A stretch of DNA of 64,000 bases from Rusavskia elegans (Eukaryota > Ascomycota > Lecanoromycetes > Teloschistales > Teloschistaceae): positions 890,867-954,866 of the forward strand of contig SAUG01000012.1 of assembly GCA_011316305.1 (NCBI GenBank). The letters run 5' to 3'. The translations under genes and the position numbers were made by a program. Of this stretch, positions 43,501 to 54,622 are shown piece by piece (position 1 is the first letter of the stretch; each line of letters starts with the position of its first letter). Below the pieces are notes generated by a model, which had not been told where the DNA came from, ran no database searches, and saw only the letters and a list, made by a program, of their open reading frames with translations.

Positions 43501-44914
43501 CATTGATGGCATTCCTGATGGCCAAAAGAAACTGGATGGATCGAACTTCTTTCTTCCGAATTTGCTTGATCCGTTCCAGAAAACTGGTTTCCCAGCCAAA
43601 GTACTTCACAAATCTTACGGATTGCAAAACTTCTTGGGTCAGAGATACACGTTGGTCGGTGATTTTGTTGATTGCCCTTCTCCTGACGAAGAGTGTCTTG
43701 ATAGCCTTGGTGAGTAGTGGAATTCCGATTACAAGAAGTGCAAAGCCGGCAAGTGCCGAGTAGCTCAAGTTGATGAGAAGAACAACGAGCGTGATGAGGA
43801 CAGCTACAGGGCTTGTCCATATCAGGTGGAACATACCTGACGCTTGATCGATCCGATAAGTATCCACAGACATGAGATTCACGATCTTGCCGTTTGCCCA
43901 ACCGGCACCATCTCCGGATATGCCATCTGCCTTGTCTGGTGTGACTTTGGGACCTCCTTGGGGGCTCAGCCTCTTATTGATTAGTCGTTTCAACAGGCCT
44001 TCCTTTACTTCGAGAAGCTCTTGCCCCTCCTTTTGCTGCTGATGGTCATCCAATGCTTTGCCTCCAGCTTTTGCTCTACCTGACAACTTCATGGCCTTCT
44101 CGAAGATCAGAGTGATTAAAACACCTCTTGCCTGTGCTCCGACCATTTGGCCTCGATAGATGTAGTGGTTGGTGGCGAAGCTTTGAAACATTTGCATGAA
44201 AGTTATCGCGAGTACCAAGCCAATGCCCCTGCCAATATTCGGTGGAGATTGGTTCGTTTGTTGTGCGGCATACGCTTGAGAGGCGAAAGAGATGAGATAT
44301 CGCAGAGTGAATGGTGAAATGACTTGCAGTATACTAGCGCCCAGAGAACAGAAGCCCCCAATCCAAAACTCGGCATGGAATGTTTCGTGTATCGCCCATA
44401 GTAAAGGGAAACGGTCGCCGTTGGTAGCCCGCCGTTTGAAGGAGGCCCCGAGCCGTTTCGCAAGCGGGCCGGCTTCTCTATCTGGGTTGACGAGCCAGAT
44501 GTCGTTGAGCTCCAGCGGACGTTGGTAACCTTTGTGCATGAGGGGTGCCATCCATTGCCACGTTAATTTGCTCAACAGCCCTGCACTGTATTCGCGTGAG
44601 ACTGTGCGTTCCTTCGGTATCGGTGGCGGAATACGCCTCTTGAGAGGATTGAGGCTCCTGTACCAGGGTTTTTTTGTCAGCGGTTCATCTTCTGGTGGTC
44701 CAACGGTTATTGAAGATCTCGTGGTTGTCGTGGTGAGGGTCCTATCGGCCAACGGTCGTTCCTGTTTTTCTGCAGCACTGGAAGAGCTGTCGCTGTCAGA
44801 CACGACTGACTGTAACGGCTCTGTCGCAACTGGCTCCGGTGTCTTGGTTGAGTTGACGGCGCCCACAGGATCTGTGGAGGTGTATTCTTTCTCCCGGCCG
44901 CGGTTGTCCGCCAT
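40535..44914 (-). CDS. ABCC-type multidrug transporter (Yor1-like)
   Basis: Single exon of 1459 residues. Layout: disordered N-terminus, first membrane domain (about 130-560), NBD1, second membrane domain (about 890-1190), NBD2. NBD1: Walker A GGVGSGKSSL near residue 643, signature VSGGQKQRLN, Walker B ILMDDPLSAVD, where Asp replaces the catalytic Glu, as normal for ABCC proteins. NBD2: Walker A GRTGAGKSSI near 1241, signature SLGQRQLMALARALV, Walker B IIVCDEATSSVD with intact Glu. There is no extra N-terminal membrane domain (TMD0), so it is a short ABCC like yeast Yor1, a plasma-membrane exporter of oligomycin and other organic anions. Substrate unknown. It is intron-free, unlike most neighbours. 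Confidence 0.92.
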   Translation of the reverse strand: MADNRGREKEYTSTDPVGAVNSTKTPEPVATEPLQSVVSDSDSSSSAAEKQERPLADRTLTTTTTRSSITVGPPEDEPLTKKPWYRSLNPLKRRIPPPIPKERTVSREYSAGLLSKLTWQWMAPLMHKGYQRPLELNDIWLVNPDREAGPLAKRLGASFKRRATNGDRFPLLWAIHETFHAEFWIGGFCSLGASILQVISPFTLRYLISFASQAYAAQQTNQSPPNIGRGIGLVLAITFMQMFQSFATNHYIYRGQMVGAQARGVLITLIFEKAMKLSGRAKAGGKALDDHQQQKEGQELLEVKEGLLKRLINKRLSPQGGPKVTPDKADGISGDGAGWANGKIVNLMSVDTYRIDQASGMFHLIWTSPVAVLITLVVLLINLSYSALAGFALLVIGIPLLTKAIKTLFVRRRAINKITDQRVSLTQEVLQSVRFVKYFGWETSFLERIKQIRKKEVRSIQFLLAIRNAINAVSMSLPIFASMLSFITYSLSAHPLDPAPIFSSLALFNSLRLPLNLLPLVIGQVIDAWASIGRIQEFLLAEEQGDDFKWDMEGKNAVWMETADFTWERTVTQDSDKTGPQTKKQVKAAKEAEKVEKAAVKAGSSSTDAGSASILTHTEPFKLLGMDFAIGRSELVAIIGGVGSGKSSLLAALAGDMRRTNGQVTMGASRAFCPQYAWIQNATVRNNIVFGKAYERSWYDKVVDACALRPDLEMLPHGDMTEIGERGITVSGGQKQRLNIARAIYFDSDIILMDDPLSAVDAHVGRHIFDNAICGLLQNKCRILATHQLHVLNRCDRIIWMEEGRIETIDTFDNLINHNEAFQKMMASTAQEVKQDDEVDQDDVEEDKKDAKKRKVSKRGAALMQQEERAVRSVPWSVYDAYIKASGTIFNGPLVIFLLICSQGANIVTSLWLSYWTSNKFGYTAGVYIGTYAALGVAQALLMFAFSVSLSVLGTNSSRVMLHNAMTRVLRAPMSFFDTTPLGRITNRFSKDVDTMDNNLTDSIRMYFFTLAMIISVFTLVIVFFHYFAIALGPLFVVFLFSAAYYRASAREIKRHESVLRSGVFSRFGEAISGVSSIRAYGLVDRFVSGIRDEVDQMNSAYYLTFSNQRWLSVRLDTIGNLLVFTTGILVVTSRFDVSPSIAGLVLSYILSIVQMIQFTVRQLAEVENAMNATERLHYYGTELDEEPPLHLTEVSPDWPQKGEIVFNEVQMRYRDGLPLVLQGLTMSVAGGERIGVVGRTGAGKSSIMSTLFRLVELSGGSISIDGINIATVGLKDLRTRLAIIPQDPTLFRGTIRSNLDPFHEHTDLELWSALRQSDLIDAEAKLDDKSHGRIHLDAVVEEEGLNFSLGQRQLMALARALVRNAQIIVCDEATSSVDMETDQKIQRTIATGFRGKTLLCIAHRLKTIINYDRICVMDQGRIVELDTPLKLWEEEGIFRSMCDRSAIRREDFDEMKLE

Positions 44915-45594
44915 CTTTTCAATCGTATTATGGAAATAGTGCTCCAGACATCGGAATTTGTTGTTTTGGAGAAGCGGGTTGAGTTTAGGTCAAGGATGTG
45001 TTGGCAGGTATATGAAAGAGACATTATTAATCGTAGCTGCAGACTCCAAATAGTGTCGTAAGACTGCGAGTTTAGCAGTAGGGCCACCAGGGCTTTCCGC
45101 CTCTAAGGTATGCACCACGTCATTCGTCGGTATTTCGGGGTCCGCGAAGAATCGACTCGCCAAGTGTGCTAGTGGTCGTCTACGAGTAGCCTCGGTAATC
45201 TTCAAGATCTAGACACTAGTCTTCGTTCTAGAAAGCTTCTCTCCCACCACTCCGCTTTGATTATTTGGCATATCCTGTCTGGCAAGCATCCAGGGAAGCC
45301 AAACTCGGTCGTGCTCCGCTCTGGAAGGATTCGACCTATGGTTCTGCTTTACAAAGACACATGTGATATTATGAGTACGCGGAAACGGGGAATTGAAATG
45401 TGTCGTTGGAGTACGAAGCGGAAAAGAATCTGTGTGCTCCACACAGATTTCAATGGACCGCAACCCAAGGTACTTGGATCATCTTACTCGCTGTTTCTAA
45501 CGCTGCTGCCGGGGCCTGGTTTCAACAAAGGAGCCCGAGACCCGCAATATCGTCTTTTCTCAATGCATGTACATCAACAGCCACTTGCCATCCT
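44915..45594. other. intergenic, no gene recognised
   Basis: 680 bp: promoter of the ABC transporter and 3' flank of the amidase. A 71-codon minus frame (44990-45205) looks coding-like in composition but has no supported upstream exon. Confidence 0.35.
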
Positions 45595-47362
45595 TCAGAA
45601 TCTATGCACACCCATTTTCCGTGCAGAAACAATATCCGCCAGCTCAACGTGAGGCACGATATATGGCCGGACCAGATCCCTCACCATCGTTCTCTGTTCG
45701 TAAGCATACGCAAACCCAATCAAACTCGCTTCACTCCAAGCTGGTCCGATGAAACTCAGTCCAAAGGGAATGCTCGGTGCGCTCTCTGCTAGTGTTCCCC
45801 GCTCATTGTAGACGACTGTCGTGTTGGCTGGACTTTTCCCCAACGGTACAGTCACAACAGGTGTTCCCACCAGCGCAGGTAGTCCCGGGGAATAGTGGGT
45901 GGGAAGGATCAACGCGTCGAGACTATAGTTCGCTAGAACACCCAAGAGACCTTGCCGTCCGGCGATTTCAAGATTCTCTTGGTACGTGGCCCAGAATTGG
46001 GGGCTTGTGTTGTTAAAGCCAAGATCTATAGCTCCATCCCAAACAGCTGTGTCGCGATCCGGATACTGCTCGGGAGGGAATGCTTGAGTAAAGTTGCGTA
46101 CATCGACGAGGGTTTGTACGTTGTTGGGATTTGTGACGAGCTTGGAGAGATAATTTAGTGGAAGGTCGGAGATGAAGTCTGCTTCCAACACGATGAGGCT
46201 GGCGTTGCTGTTGAGATAGCGATCCAGTGCAAAATCCGTGATATTGACGTTGTCGACTATCGTCGCTCCGGCTCTTCGGATGATTCGGATCGCGGTATCG
46301 AAGGCAGCGAGGACAGGACCGTCGCCTTCTCCAGGTGTAATCACGTTGCGAGGAATACCGATCCTCTTGCCCCTGAGACTAGAATAACTACAAGCGCCCA
46401 CATAGTCAGGAGGGCTCTCAAACGGCTGAGCAAGCGTGTAGTTGTCGTCCGAGTCTTTTCCCGCTATCGCCTGGAGGAGGTATGCTGCATCCTTGACTGT
46501 CCGTGCCATCGGCCCGACGGTGTCTTGCCGCTCACTGATGGGAATGACCAGAGCTCGTGAGGTGAGTCCCACGGAAGGCTTGATGCCCACAAGATTATTC
46601 ACCTCACTTGGACTTAAAATACTTCCACTTGTCTCGGAGCCCAGCGTAGCCAGTGCTAGGCCGATCGAGGACGCAACACCGCTACCACTGGAGCTTCCAC
46701 TAGGATCTTGTTGCGGATAGTAGGCTCCAGTAGTCTGACCTCCGTACGCACTCCAGCCGTTTGTGCTGTTATTGGAACGAAAATTGGAACGAAAATTGGC
46801 CCACTGCGACAGATTTGTTTTTCCAAGGATGATCACTCCTGCCTTCCTCAGCTTTGCGGCTACTGCCGAATCTCGTGGAAGTGTGGCTCCTAGTAGGGCG
46901 AAAGACCCAGCAGTTGTGCTCATTTTGTCTGCCGTGCCAATGTTCCCTTTAATCATAACGAATTTGGTAAGCCATAGTCAAATATAAATCTCGCCCCCGC
47001 CAGAATAGTTCTTCAATATTACCTTTGATCAAGATGGGCATGCCGTGCAAAGGCCCTCTAGTTGTACCATTGGCTCGCTCTGCATCAAGCTCGGCTGCGA
47101 TACTCAAAGCATCTGGGTTGATCTCTGTGACAGCATGCAATGTCGAGTTGACTTCTTGAATCCTTGCTATATAGGCCTTCGCGAGGTCGCAGGACGTGAA
47201 CAAACCTCGCTCCAGTCCCGTTTCTAGTTCCTCAGTTGTCGCATCGATGAGATTCGGAAATAAGAGCCCCATATTGGTCTGATTTGGGTAGAAGTAATGC
47301 GCAGACACAACGGATATAAGTAGAAAACATAGGAAAATGACCTGATGGGAGGAGGCACCCAT
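45595..47362 (-). CDS. Secreted amidase (amidase signature family)
   Basis: Exons 47362-47023 and 46946-45595 (intron 76 nt, GTAATA..AAAG) give 563 residues. A signal peptide, MGASSHQVIFLCFLLISVVS, precedes HYFYPNQTN. The amidase signature holds the Ser-cisSer-Lys site: GMPILIKGNIGTADK carries the lysine (KGN where many family members have KDN), and DPSGSSSGSGVASSIGLALA with GSETSGSI supplies the serines (SETSGSI where TETDGSI is usual). Many N-glycosylation sequons fit secretion. The substrate cannot be deduced. Tandem 12-nt duplication encodes FRSNFRSN (near 46771-46794). Substitutions near the active site could affect activity. Confidence 0.87.
46771..46794 (-). repeat. 12-nt tandem duplication in amidase coding sequence
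   Basis: Unit ATTGGAACGAAA twice in tandem on the plus strand, followed by a partial third copy (ATTGG). It encodes FRSN-FRSN; the frame is kept. Relatives likely have one copy. Confidence 0.6.
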
Positions 47363-48204
47363 TCTGACCAACGTACTGAAAGTAATGAAGGAATGCAAGA
47401 CGAGGAGCAGCCGAAGCAGAGAGAGCAGCCGAAGTGAAACGAAGAGTTCCTGTGGATGTAGTCACCAGCTAAATGAGCAAGCAGCATGTCATCATATCTG
47501 CATTCACTCGAGCTGCCTTTACTGGCTAAGAGTATTGTCAAGCGTTTAAAAGAGGCTTCGATGACCAACATCCTACTATCCAGCCGTCATGAAGACCCGT
47601 CTAAAATTTCCGATGGCAAGCATGGGACGGAAGGCCCAGGCCTCTAGTATCATGACCAGACAAGCAGCGGGACTCATGGAGCCCTCCTCGATAAGCGTTC
47701 GACCTTCGAAGCCTGTTTAGAAATGAATGAGATAGTGGAGTTCGGCTTATGGCGAACTTGCAATGATACTAAAGTAATAATGGCGTGAAGCCCAGCCCAG
47801 CAACGATAAGGTCAGAAGCGGGGGCCACACGAACGATAAGAGAATGTCGAGCTTCTCAAAGAGGCAGCTCCTCAGAACCTACCTTCCGAGTCATCCTCGG
47901 ACCAATACAGCGACATTGCAATGCTCACCCTGAACCAGTGGTGATGGCAGGTGGATGAGGTGTCTCTCGACAAGCTTGGATTATGAAACATTCAACTCTG
48001 TCCAAGGTCTGTCGGGACTGATCGTGCCCTCATCAGGTTTGCCACTAAGGAGGCATTTCAGGTGATACGATTAAGACGTTGTGCGCCACGTGGGGAAGGA
48101 TAAAGTACTCCGTACCTGCCAAGAGATAACCGCAGCCCTATGGGCGGGACTAGAACTTGCATCTTAATGATGTGATATGCCAGCAATAATAATACTTGAC
48201 TCTG
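47363..48204. promoter_or_regulatory. Divergent region, amidase and PIG-S
   Basis: 842 bp between divergent start codons. No coding feature recognised; should contain both promoters. Confidence 0.35.
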
Positions 48205-50086
48205 ATGCCTGAGTCGTCATCGGTCGAGCAGCGACCGAGGGGTCCTGACGATTTCCACAGCCCAGCAACACCGCTCATTGCAACAACTCCCAAGCAGCCA
48301 CCGCCAGAATCAAGGGAGAGCATTCGCGTCCGCCAACTTGTGATCTTCTCTTTCTGGGCTATCGTTGTCTTCCTCGGCCTTCCAATATGGTGGTGGACAA
48401 CCTCCGTCTACCGAGCCCGGCTGCCGCTTCAAGAGATGGAGGATTGGGCCGAGGGCAAGGTATCCTTCATTACATGCCTTCCCGGGAGTTGCTGACAATC
48501 TCCACCAGGCTTGTAGACCAAGCTTTCCGTTGGAGATCGTCGTTGAGAGCCTATCGCTGGAGGAACCCGATATCAATCGTATAGTACGAGCTACACAACA
48601 CGCCCTCGATGACCAAAATGACTTTTCTCCCCATCATCTTCGATTACGCGTGGGCAGTAACCATGCGGCCGCAAATGCTAGCCAACAGCAATGGCAGTAT
48701 GAGTCTTCTGGCCAAAATGAACCAATTCATGAAGAGTCTATCCAACCGAATGAGAGTGCTTTGAGGGTCAGGCTCGCACCGCAGAGTGGTCTGGTGACTG
48801 CCCGCGCCGAGCTTCGGACTCACTCTACACTGCTCTGCATCCTCTATCCTCCTGCGCTCGTCCCACCAGCATCGTCGACCTCTTTTCCTCTGGCCACCTT
48901 CGTTGCAACTCAACTGCAAGATCTATTCGCAGAGGAACAGGCCATCATTGCACATGCATTGACACTAAATCCATCGTCGTATGGATCTCATCAACCGCCG
49001 GCCGGCGCTGGACAATCAGCTTCGACGTCAAATGTCCCCATGACAGGCTCAAAAGATCACAGGTCGGGACACACTCGAGCTTTGTCGCCTGAGCTTGCGG
49101 CTCGCCTGGCGAGCCGTGCTACACGAGCGCTGAAGTATGCTCCGACCTACCATATCACCATTTCCCTCTTCACGCCAAACGCATGGCCCTCTTCTTGGGA
49201 GATCGAGTCTGCTATTGCCGAATATCTCACGCCTTTGCTTGATTCGGCGTCGATCATCAGCAACTTCACGATTGATACCCAGACGCAGCTCTATGCAGGC
49301 TTTTCTCCCTCAGTCCAAGAGCCGCAATATGATGCCGACCGCGGTGTCTGGACTCTGCGGGAAGAAGATCTGAGCAGCTTTATCAACGCAGCCGAATGGC
49401 CGTTGAGCCCCAGTATTGGCGCTGGACCAACGCTGAATTTCATCATCTACGTACCCGATTCATCTACCACCCCTTTGATCATCAAGGACAGCCAAGCAAC
49501 CAGCTGGTTGATCCCGCAATGGGGAGGAGTGATGATCTTGAATCCATCACTTTCCCTTGGTCAAAACGGTGCTCAAGCATCGAATCTTTCCAAGGAGGAC
49601 ATACAGCCCGCACTGTTGGTGTTCTCCCATCAGCTCCTGTCGTTCCTCGGTGCGCCACAATCCCCTCCATCCATCCCACTACAACTGCAGACGCTGACCC
49701 GAGTCCGGGCGGCCTCGCTGTTCCAATCCGCGTCATCTACCTTGGGCTCGCTGGCTCGGCTCACCGTCGCCCTTCCATCTATCGCCATACCTAAAACGGT
49801 ATCGACAGCAGTGGAGGTTACATTAGACCATCTGGAAGCGACCTGCAACGCTCTCAAGGATGGCCGCTTCAATGCCGCATTGGAGCATGCCAAAACCGCG
49901 GAAATGGCGGCAGAGCGAGGCTTCTTCGAAAAAAGCATGGTTGGGCAAGTCTACTTTCCCGACGAGCACAAGGTTGCTGTGTACCTTCCCCTGCTCGGCC
50001 CTGTCGGGGTGCCGTTGATCATGAGTGCGCTCAAGGAACTGAAAAGAATGTGGACATCAAGTCATATCAGCCACCCGGGACCATAA
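48205..50086 (+). CDS. GPI transamidase subunit PIG-S (Gpi17)
   Basis: Exons 48205-48459 and 48509-50086 (intron 49 nt, GTATCC..CACCAG), giving 610 residues, start at MPESSSVEQR. The N-terminal span VIFSFWAIVVFLGLPIWWWTT (about residues 45-65) and the following YRARLPLQEMEDW are diagnostic. The large lumenal domain contains FPLEIVVESL, YHITISLFTPNAWPSSWEIE, LNFIIYVPDSSTTPLIIK and WGGVMILNPS. A second span, VYLPLLGPVGVPLIMSALKEL, lies at the C-terminus with a short cytosolic tail. PIG-S is part of the ER complex that attaches GPI anchors to proteins. Confidence 0.92.
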
Positions 50087-51951
50087 GCATCATCACGTTT
50101 TCATCTGTCTGGCTCCTGCAACTGATTCATCATTGTGGCTTCCCGGGGTGGGTATAACAACACAGCCTGTATTCTGATACAGTCAGATCTCCAGGCGGTT
50201 GAGGTTGTTCACGAGGGACATCAAATTAGGTAGACGAACGATGATATATTTGTGGTATCGCCTCAAATGGTCGGTAAGGGGTTTAATATCATAGTGACAC
50301 ACTCTCCGTTGCTGTTCAGTCTTTTGAACATAATTACCGACAGCGAGATGTCAGCTACAGTGTTCCCGATCCTGTCGAGGGCGTGCCAGGATCAGGCTGA
50401 CTCTGAGCGCCGTGGCCAGAGGAATAATGAAAATAATAACGTCGTCTCATGGGATAAGTGCAGGAGCGAGTAGACGTGTCTTGTCCGTGTCACTAATGGG
50501 ATCGATTAGGAGTAATGGCGGATGGGGAATCTACCTTATCCTGTGCTTGACATCATCAAATCTAAAGTGACTACGGTAGTGTGTCCATCCTGTGTGGGGT
50601 AAAGCACTCGCTGCGTCTACGTTTTGGCTGGTTCTGCATATGGCAGACTTGGACCATACTACTGTGGCCGATCTGGTGCGAGACTGCGAGTCGGACGGAG
50701 GTTAACGGGGTGGTGCGCTCATGCAGGGTGGAGATGGGAGAGACCCTGGAGCCTTAGGTCATTGGGCAATGAAATGTGTCAAGGTGAAGTTTCGGGAGGG
50801 ATGGGGTCGAAACGCGCCATCATCGTTGGAGCGCTTCGTCGATACCCCACAACTTTTTACGTCAGACCGACGGAACATTCTAGGGTGGTGGTAAATTGGA
50901 ATAATAAGATGGAAAAGAAAATTATTTATTCTTTGTCACTGGCGTGCAATGCAATAAAAACATACTTGGGACCGTTCTGGCAACTTGCATACTCAACATC
51001 GCTATCTTGTAGTCTATGATTTCGATGACTTGCTTCTTACTGATGAAAACATCAATCGTGGATGTGAAGATCATGTATCTTTAGAAAAAGGGTCCGTCTT
51101 CTTCGGTGCATTGTCCACCGTCGGAACGTGGTTCGGAGGGGACCTAGCAGGCCGGGGGAAGCAAAGTAGGGATAGCATCAGTCCCCATTCAGCCCAGCTG
51201 CTCTCGTTCAGGTCAAGACCCAGATCCAGGAACCGATCTTTATTAGTATTGGTATCATCATGTGAGAACGTTTTGCTCCCCATCCCGAATGATTAATTCG
51301 TCCCCCGTTACACAGTAGTATACTAGTAGTTGAGATCCCAGGACCGGACGATTGATTTCGCCTGTCGCTTATAGAGTATGTTTGACCTGTCGACTTCTGG
51401 AATTGACAATAAAACTCGACTATGATATCCAATACATTGATCCGATTCATACAACAAATGTGCTTGATTAATACCGGTGCAGCAGCGTTTGCCCAATCCT
51501 TACTTCCCTTATCAAGCCACGTACTAAGGTAGTTCCTACCCGTGCAACCCTGTACGACTTCGACCGCTGTAAGGGTACCTGAATGAAATCCAATTCCACG
51601 ACCACCCAATTCTTCTTCGATTATTCCTTCACAGGCATCTTGCGAGCCTTTCCTCCTCGACTCTGCCCTGCCCCAAATCCCGAAGCCTCCGCCAGCAGTC
51701 CGCCCCGTGTCCAACACATTAAGATTGACCCCCTTAACGTTGCGTAATAGCCGTTATCGTTATCAATCCGTGCCTCGTTGCTTACCAGCTGCCATTTGGA
51801 ACCGGATTGACATCTGTACCTTCGGAAACACCCTGCTGCCTCCAGCTGCAGACTTCATCAAATCCGTCACATCCCCGCATGCTACAGTCTACAAAGTTCA
51901 CCAATATCCCCAGCATTGTCAGTTCAGCCTGGGCCTGACTGAGCCCTTACC
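50087..51951. other. long intergenic region, no gene recognised
   Basis: 1.9 kb, the longest stretch without a called gene. Frames on both strands reach 169 codons (51208-51717 minus) but have no recognisable domain; the bases before 51952 are pyrimidine-rich and look like a leader for the DUF8004-like gene. Confidence 0.4.
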
Positions 51952-54622
51952 ATGTCAGGGCGCAGTGCCTATGCCCGCAAGGGAAATGTGGCCAAAGCCG
52001 ACAAGAAACACCGGCAGCAGGAGAGTTATGGAGGCTACGACGAGAACAGGGATACTCTATCTCGACCGACCTTCTCAGCCAATGCCTCCTATGTATCTTC
52101 GCCTCGCCCACGCCGACGTCAATCCGTGTCTTCGACCAGCAGCACGTATGGCTACCCTCCACCCTCGATGCGCAAGCCACGCCCTATCATCGTCGCCTCC
52201 GCCATCGAGAAATCCGATTTCCGCACCCACCTGGATGGCATGAGCGCGACCCTTCGTGGGAAGCTTGGCCGTATGCTGAGACATGGCGACGATGCTACCA
52301 ACAACAATCAACACCTCCCCATCAGACGCCCCGGCACCGCGACTGCGAGCACAGACTCCGATTATACCGTCCCGAGCACCCACTTCACTCCTTCGCTGGG
52401 CGCCGTACCTTCCTTGTCTCCGAGCACATCTCCCTCCGACGCTGCCTCCGGATACTATTCGGCCCATCAGTCGCAGTCGCACACCATCAGATCCAAGTCT
52501 CAGTGGCAAGACAACGCTTTGCACAAGATTCGTAGCTTCGAGGGCGGTGGAAAGCTGCCGCAACTTGGTTGGAAGTCTTTATCTAACGTAAGGCCCGAGT
52601 CCCGTACCTTGCTGTGTTGTACTAATTCGCTTCCAGACGCCGGAGCTGTGGGACGAGCACGGAGATACGCTGGTATACATGTACATGAGGGGATCCAGAA
52701 CCAAGCCGCCACCTTCATTCCGCATCAGCTCAAGTCTTGTCGAAGCGTCTGGCTCGAAACACTTCATCGATCAACTATACAACGTCCGAGAACCAGAAGG
52801 TTGGCCAGTCTTTGACCCGGCCGAGGACCAAGATACTTTGGGCCGAACCCATCCTAATGAAACTTACGAATCATATCGCAATGGGACGAACATGTCTGAC
52901 AATGCAGATGCGATTCGCCCCGTCAGTGCAATGCAACAGATGGCACCTGCTGTGCCAGCTGGTGTTTCGCATGAGCTTTATGTTCCTTGGCCTGGTGCCG
53001 AAACAGGGATCCATTCTACTATTTGGCACGTTACGACACGCAACTTCTTCGCTGTCATGGCCAATGGCTCTGCGCTCGTTGGTACTACCCTGCATGAAGC
53101 CTTGTATAAGCTATTCGAACGCATCAGCATGTACCCAGACTACCTCGACGACCGCACCGACAAGGTTCGATGGATGACAACGTACATCACGCGTCACAAA
53201 TTCGATGATGTGCGCAATAACCCTTCTTACGCTGCATCTTTGCTCGCTTTCAGCGAAACACCAGGGGTTCGCTGGAGGGAAGGCTACATCGAAGCTTTCG
53301 TCCATTGCGTCGGAATGCTCAACATGGGTCTGCGGACCATACCAGAATGGAGGTTCCTTACTTCGCAGACTAAAATGTTCATGGAAAGCGCCCACCTTGA
53401 GATTGAGGATCGCCTCCAGCGGGCACAGCAGTCGCTTTTGGCTTTTGATTTCTCCGGCATGTGGCAAACATCAAGCGCTCCTCAATCTACTGCTCGTGGG
53501 TGCTTTGACCGACTCCGGAAGTGGCTTTGCAAATACTATGAGAACGCCTTCCTGCATTGGCCTCCAACCAACGATGCGACTTGGCTTACTCGCGACATGG
53601 TTGTACGTTTGAAGAGCGACTTTCACAGCTTATATGACTATCTCGTGGATCGCGACATCATGTTCGATGGAACTCAGTATCGGCCAAACCAGAAATGGGT
53701 CATGAGCAGCAAGTCCGGCCAGAACTTCAAAGCTGACACCCACGAGCTTCCTATGACCGATATTCTCCTGGGCTTCGACGATAAAAACGGCTTCCCACAC
53801 ATGCCACATCCTTACTGTCTTACGCCGCCATCAACGCCTTCCCATAACAAGCCGAAATCTTCCTTCACACTCAAGAAGCCTTCATCCCCCACGGATATTC
53901 TAGCATCTTCCCGTCGAAAAGCGCTATCGTATGCTGAAGCCAGCAACGTCTACACCCTTCGAGATCAATTTGTGCATACCGAGCTGATCTCGAACTTCAT
54001 CCGGTTCGAGCAAAGTGATATGATCGAGAACATCGATCCGTACGAGGCTCGTCGAGGTCGCTGGATCCTCATCTATGGCATTTTGCAAGTCTTGGCCACC
54101 GTTTCCGTCGACAGTCCTAAGCTGCGCTACAAGGAGGGCGCTCAGTATCATCTTTCGCCGATGATGAAAGGGGTCGTTCCTTGGGCGGAGGCCGGGAGCC
54201 CGCCGGAGCCAGAAGCGGAGCACACCCGTAGCTACTGTTGGACAGTGCCCGAGACTTGGGCCAAGACGTTACCCAAGGCCCGCCCTGGCACACACAAGCC
54301 CATCATCTGGGGTCAATACGGGGATGGCCGTGTGAGGGGAGAAAGCGCCGACAGGGTGCCCAGCCTGGGCAAACCGGTTGGTTCGAGCATCAGCCGAAAG
54401 CGTGCTGAAGAATGGATCAACAACACCGTTGGCCATGCCGGAGATGTAGACTCTGATCCAGCAATGACGATCAACTCGGACGCATTAGGGCAAACGACCA
54501 GCGCTGGCCAACCCATGAGTGTCAGTAGCGACTACTCGAGCGAACCTCCAGCAGCGTTGGCTCGAAGGCGGAGAGCCATGGTCCATGGCTTTACCGATTT
54601 CAAAGTGCCTCAAGAGTGGTAA
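51952..54622 (+). CDS. DUF8004-like fungal protein
   Basis: Exons 51952-52587 and 52637-54622 (intron 49 nt, GTAAGG..TTCCAG) give 873 residues. The first 200 residues are basic and Ser/Pro-rich (RPRRRQSVSSTSSTYGY). The joined exons read WKSLSNTPELWDEHGDTLVY, the start of the folded domain. Key stretches: SFRISSSLVEASGSKHF, VREPEGWPVFDPAED, YVPWPGAETGIHSTIWHV, HVTTRNFFAVMANGSALVG, LLAFSETPGVRWREGYIEAF, LVDRDIMFDG and FVHTELISNFIRFEQSDMIE, followed by GRWILIYGILQVLATVSVD. These match a large family restricted to filamentous ascomycetes without a known function (DUF8004, assigned from memory). The C-terminus is Pro/Ser-rich. No membrane span or catalytic motif. Confidence 0.85.

Noticed and set aside
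51208..51717. 169-codon minus-strand frame upstream of the DUF8004-like gene
   Set aside because: No recognisable domain; lies within probable promoter and leader of the divergent gene.
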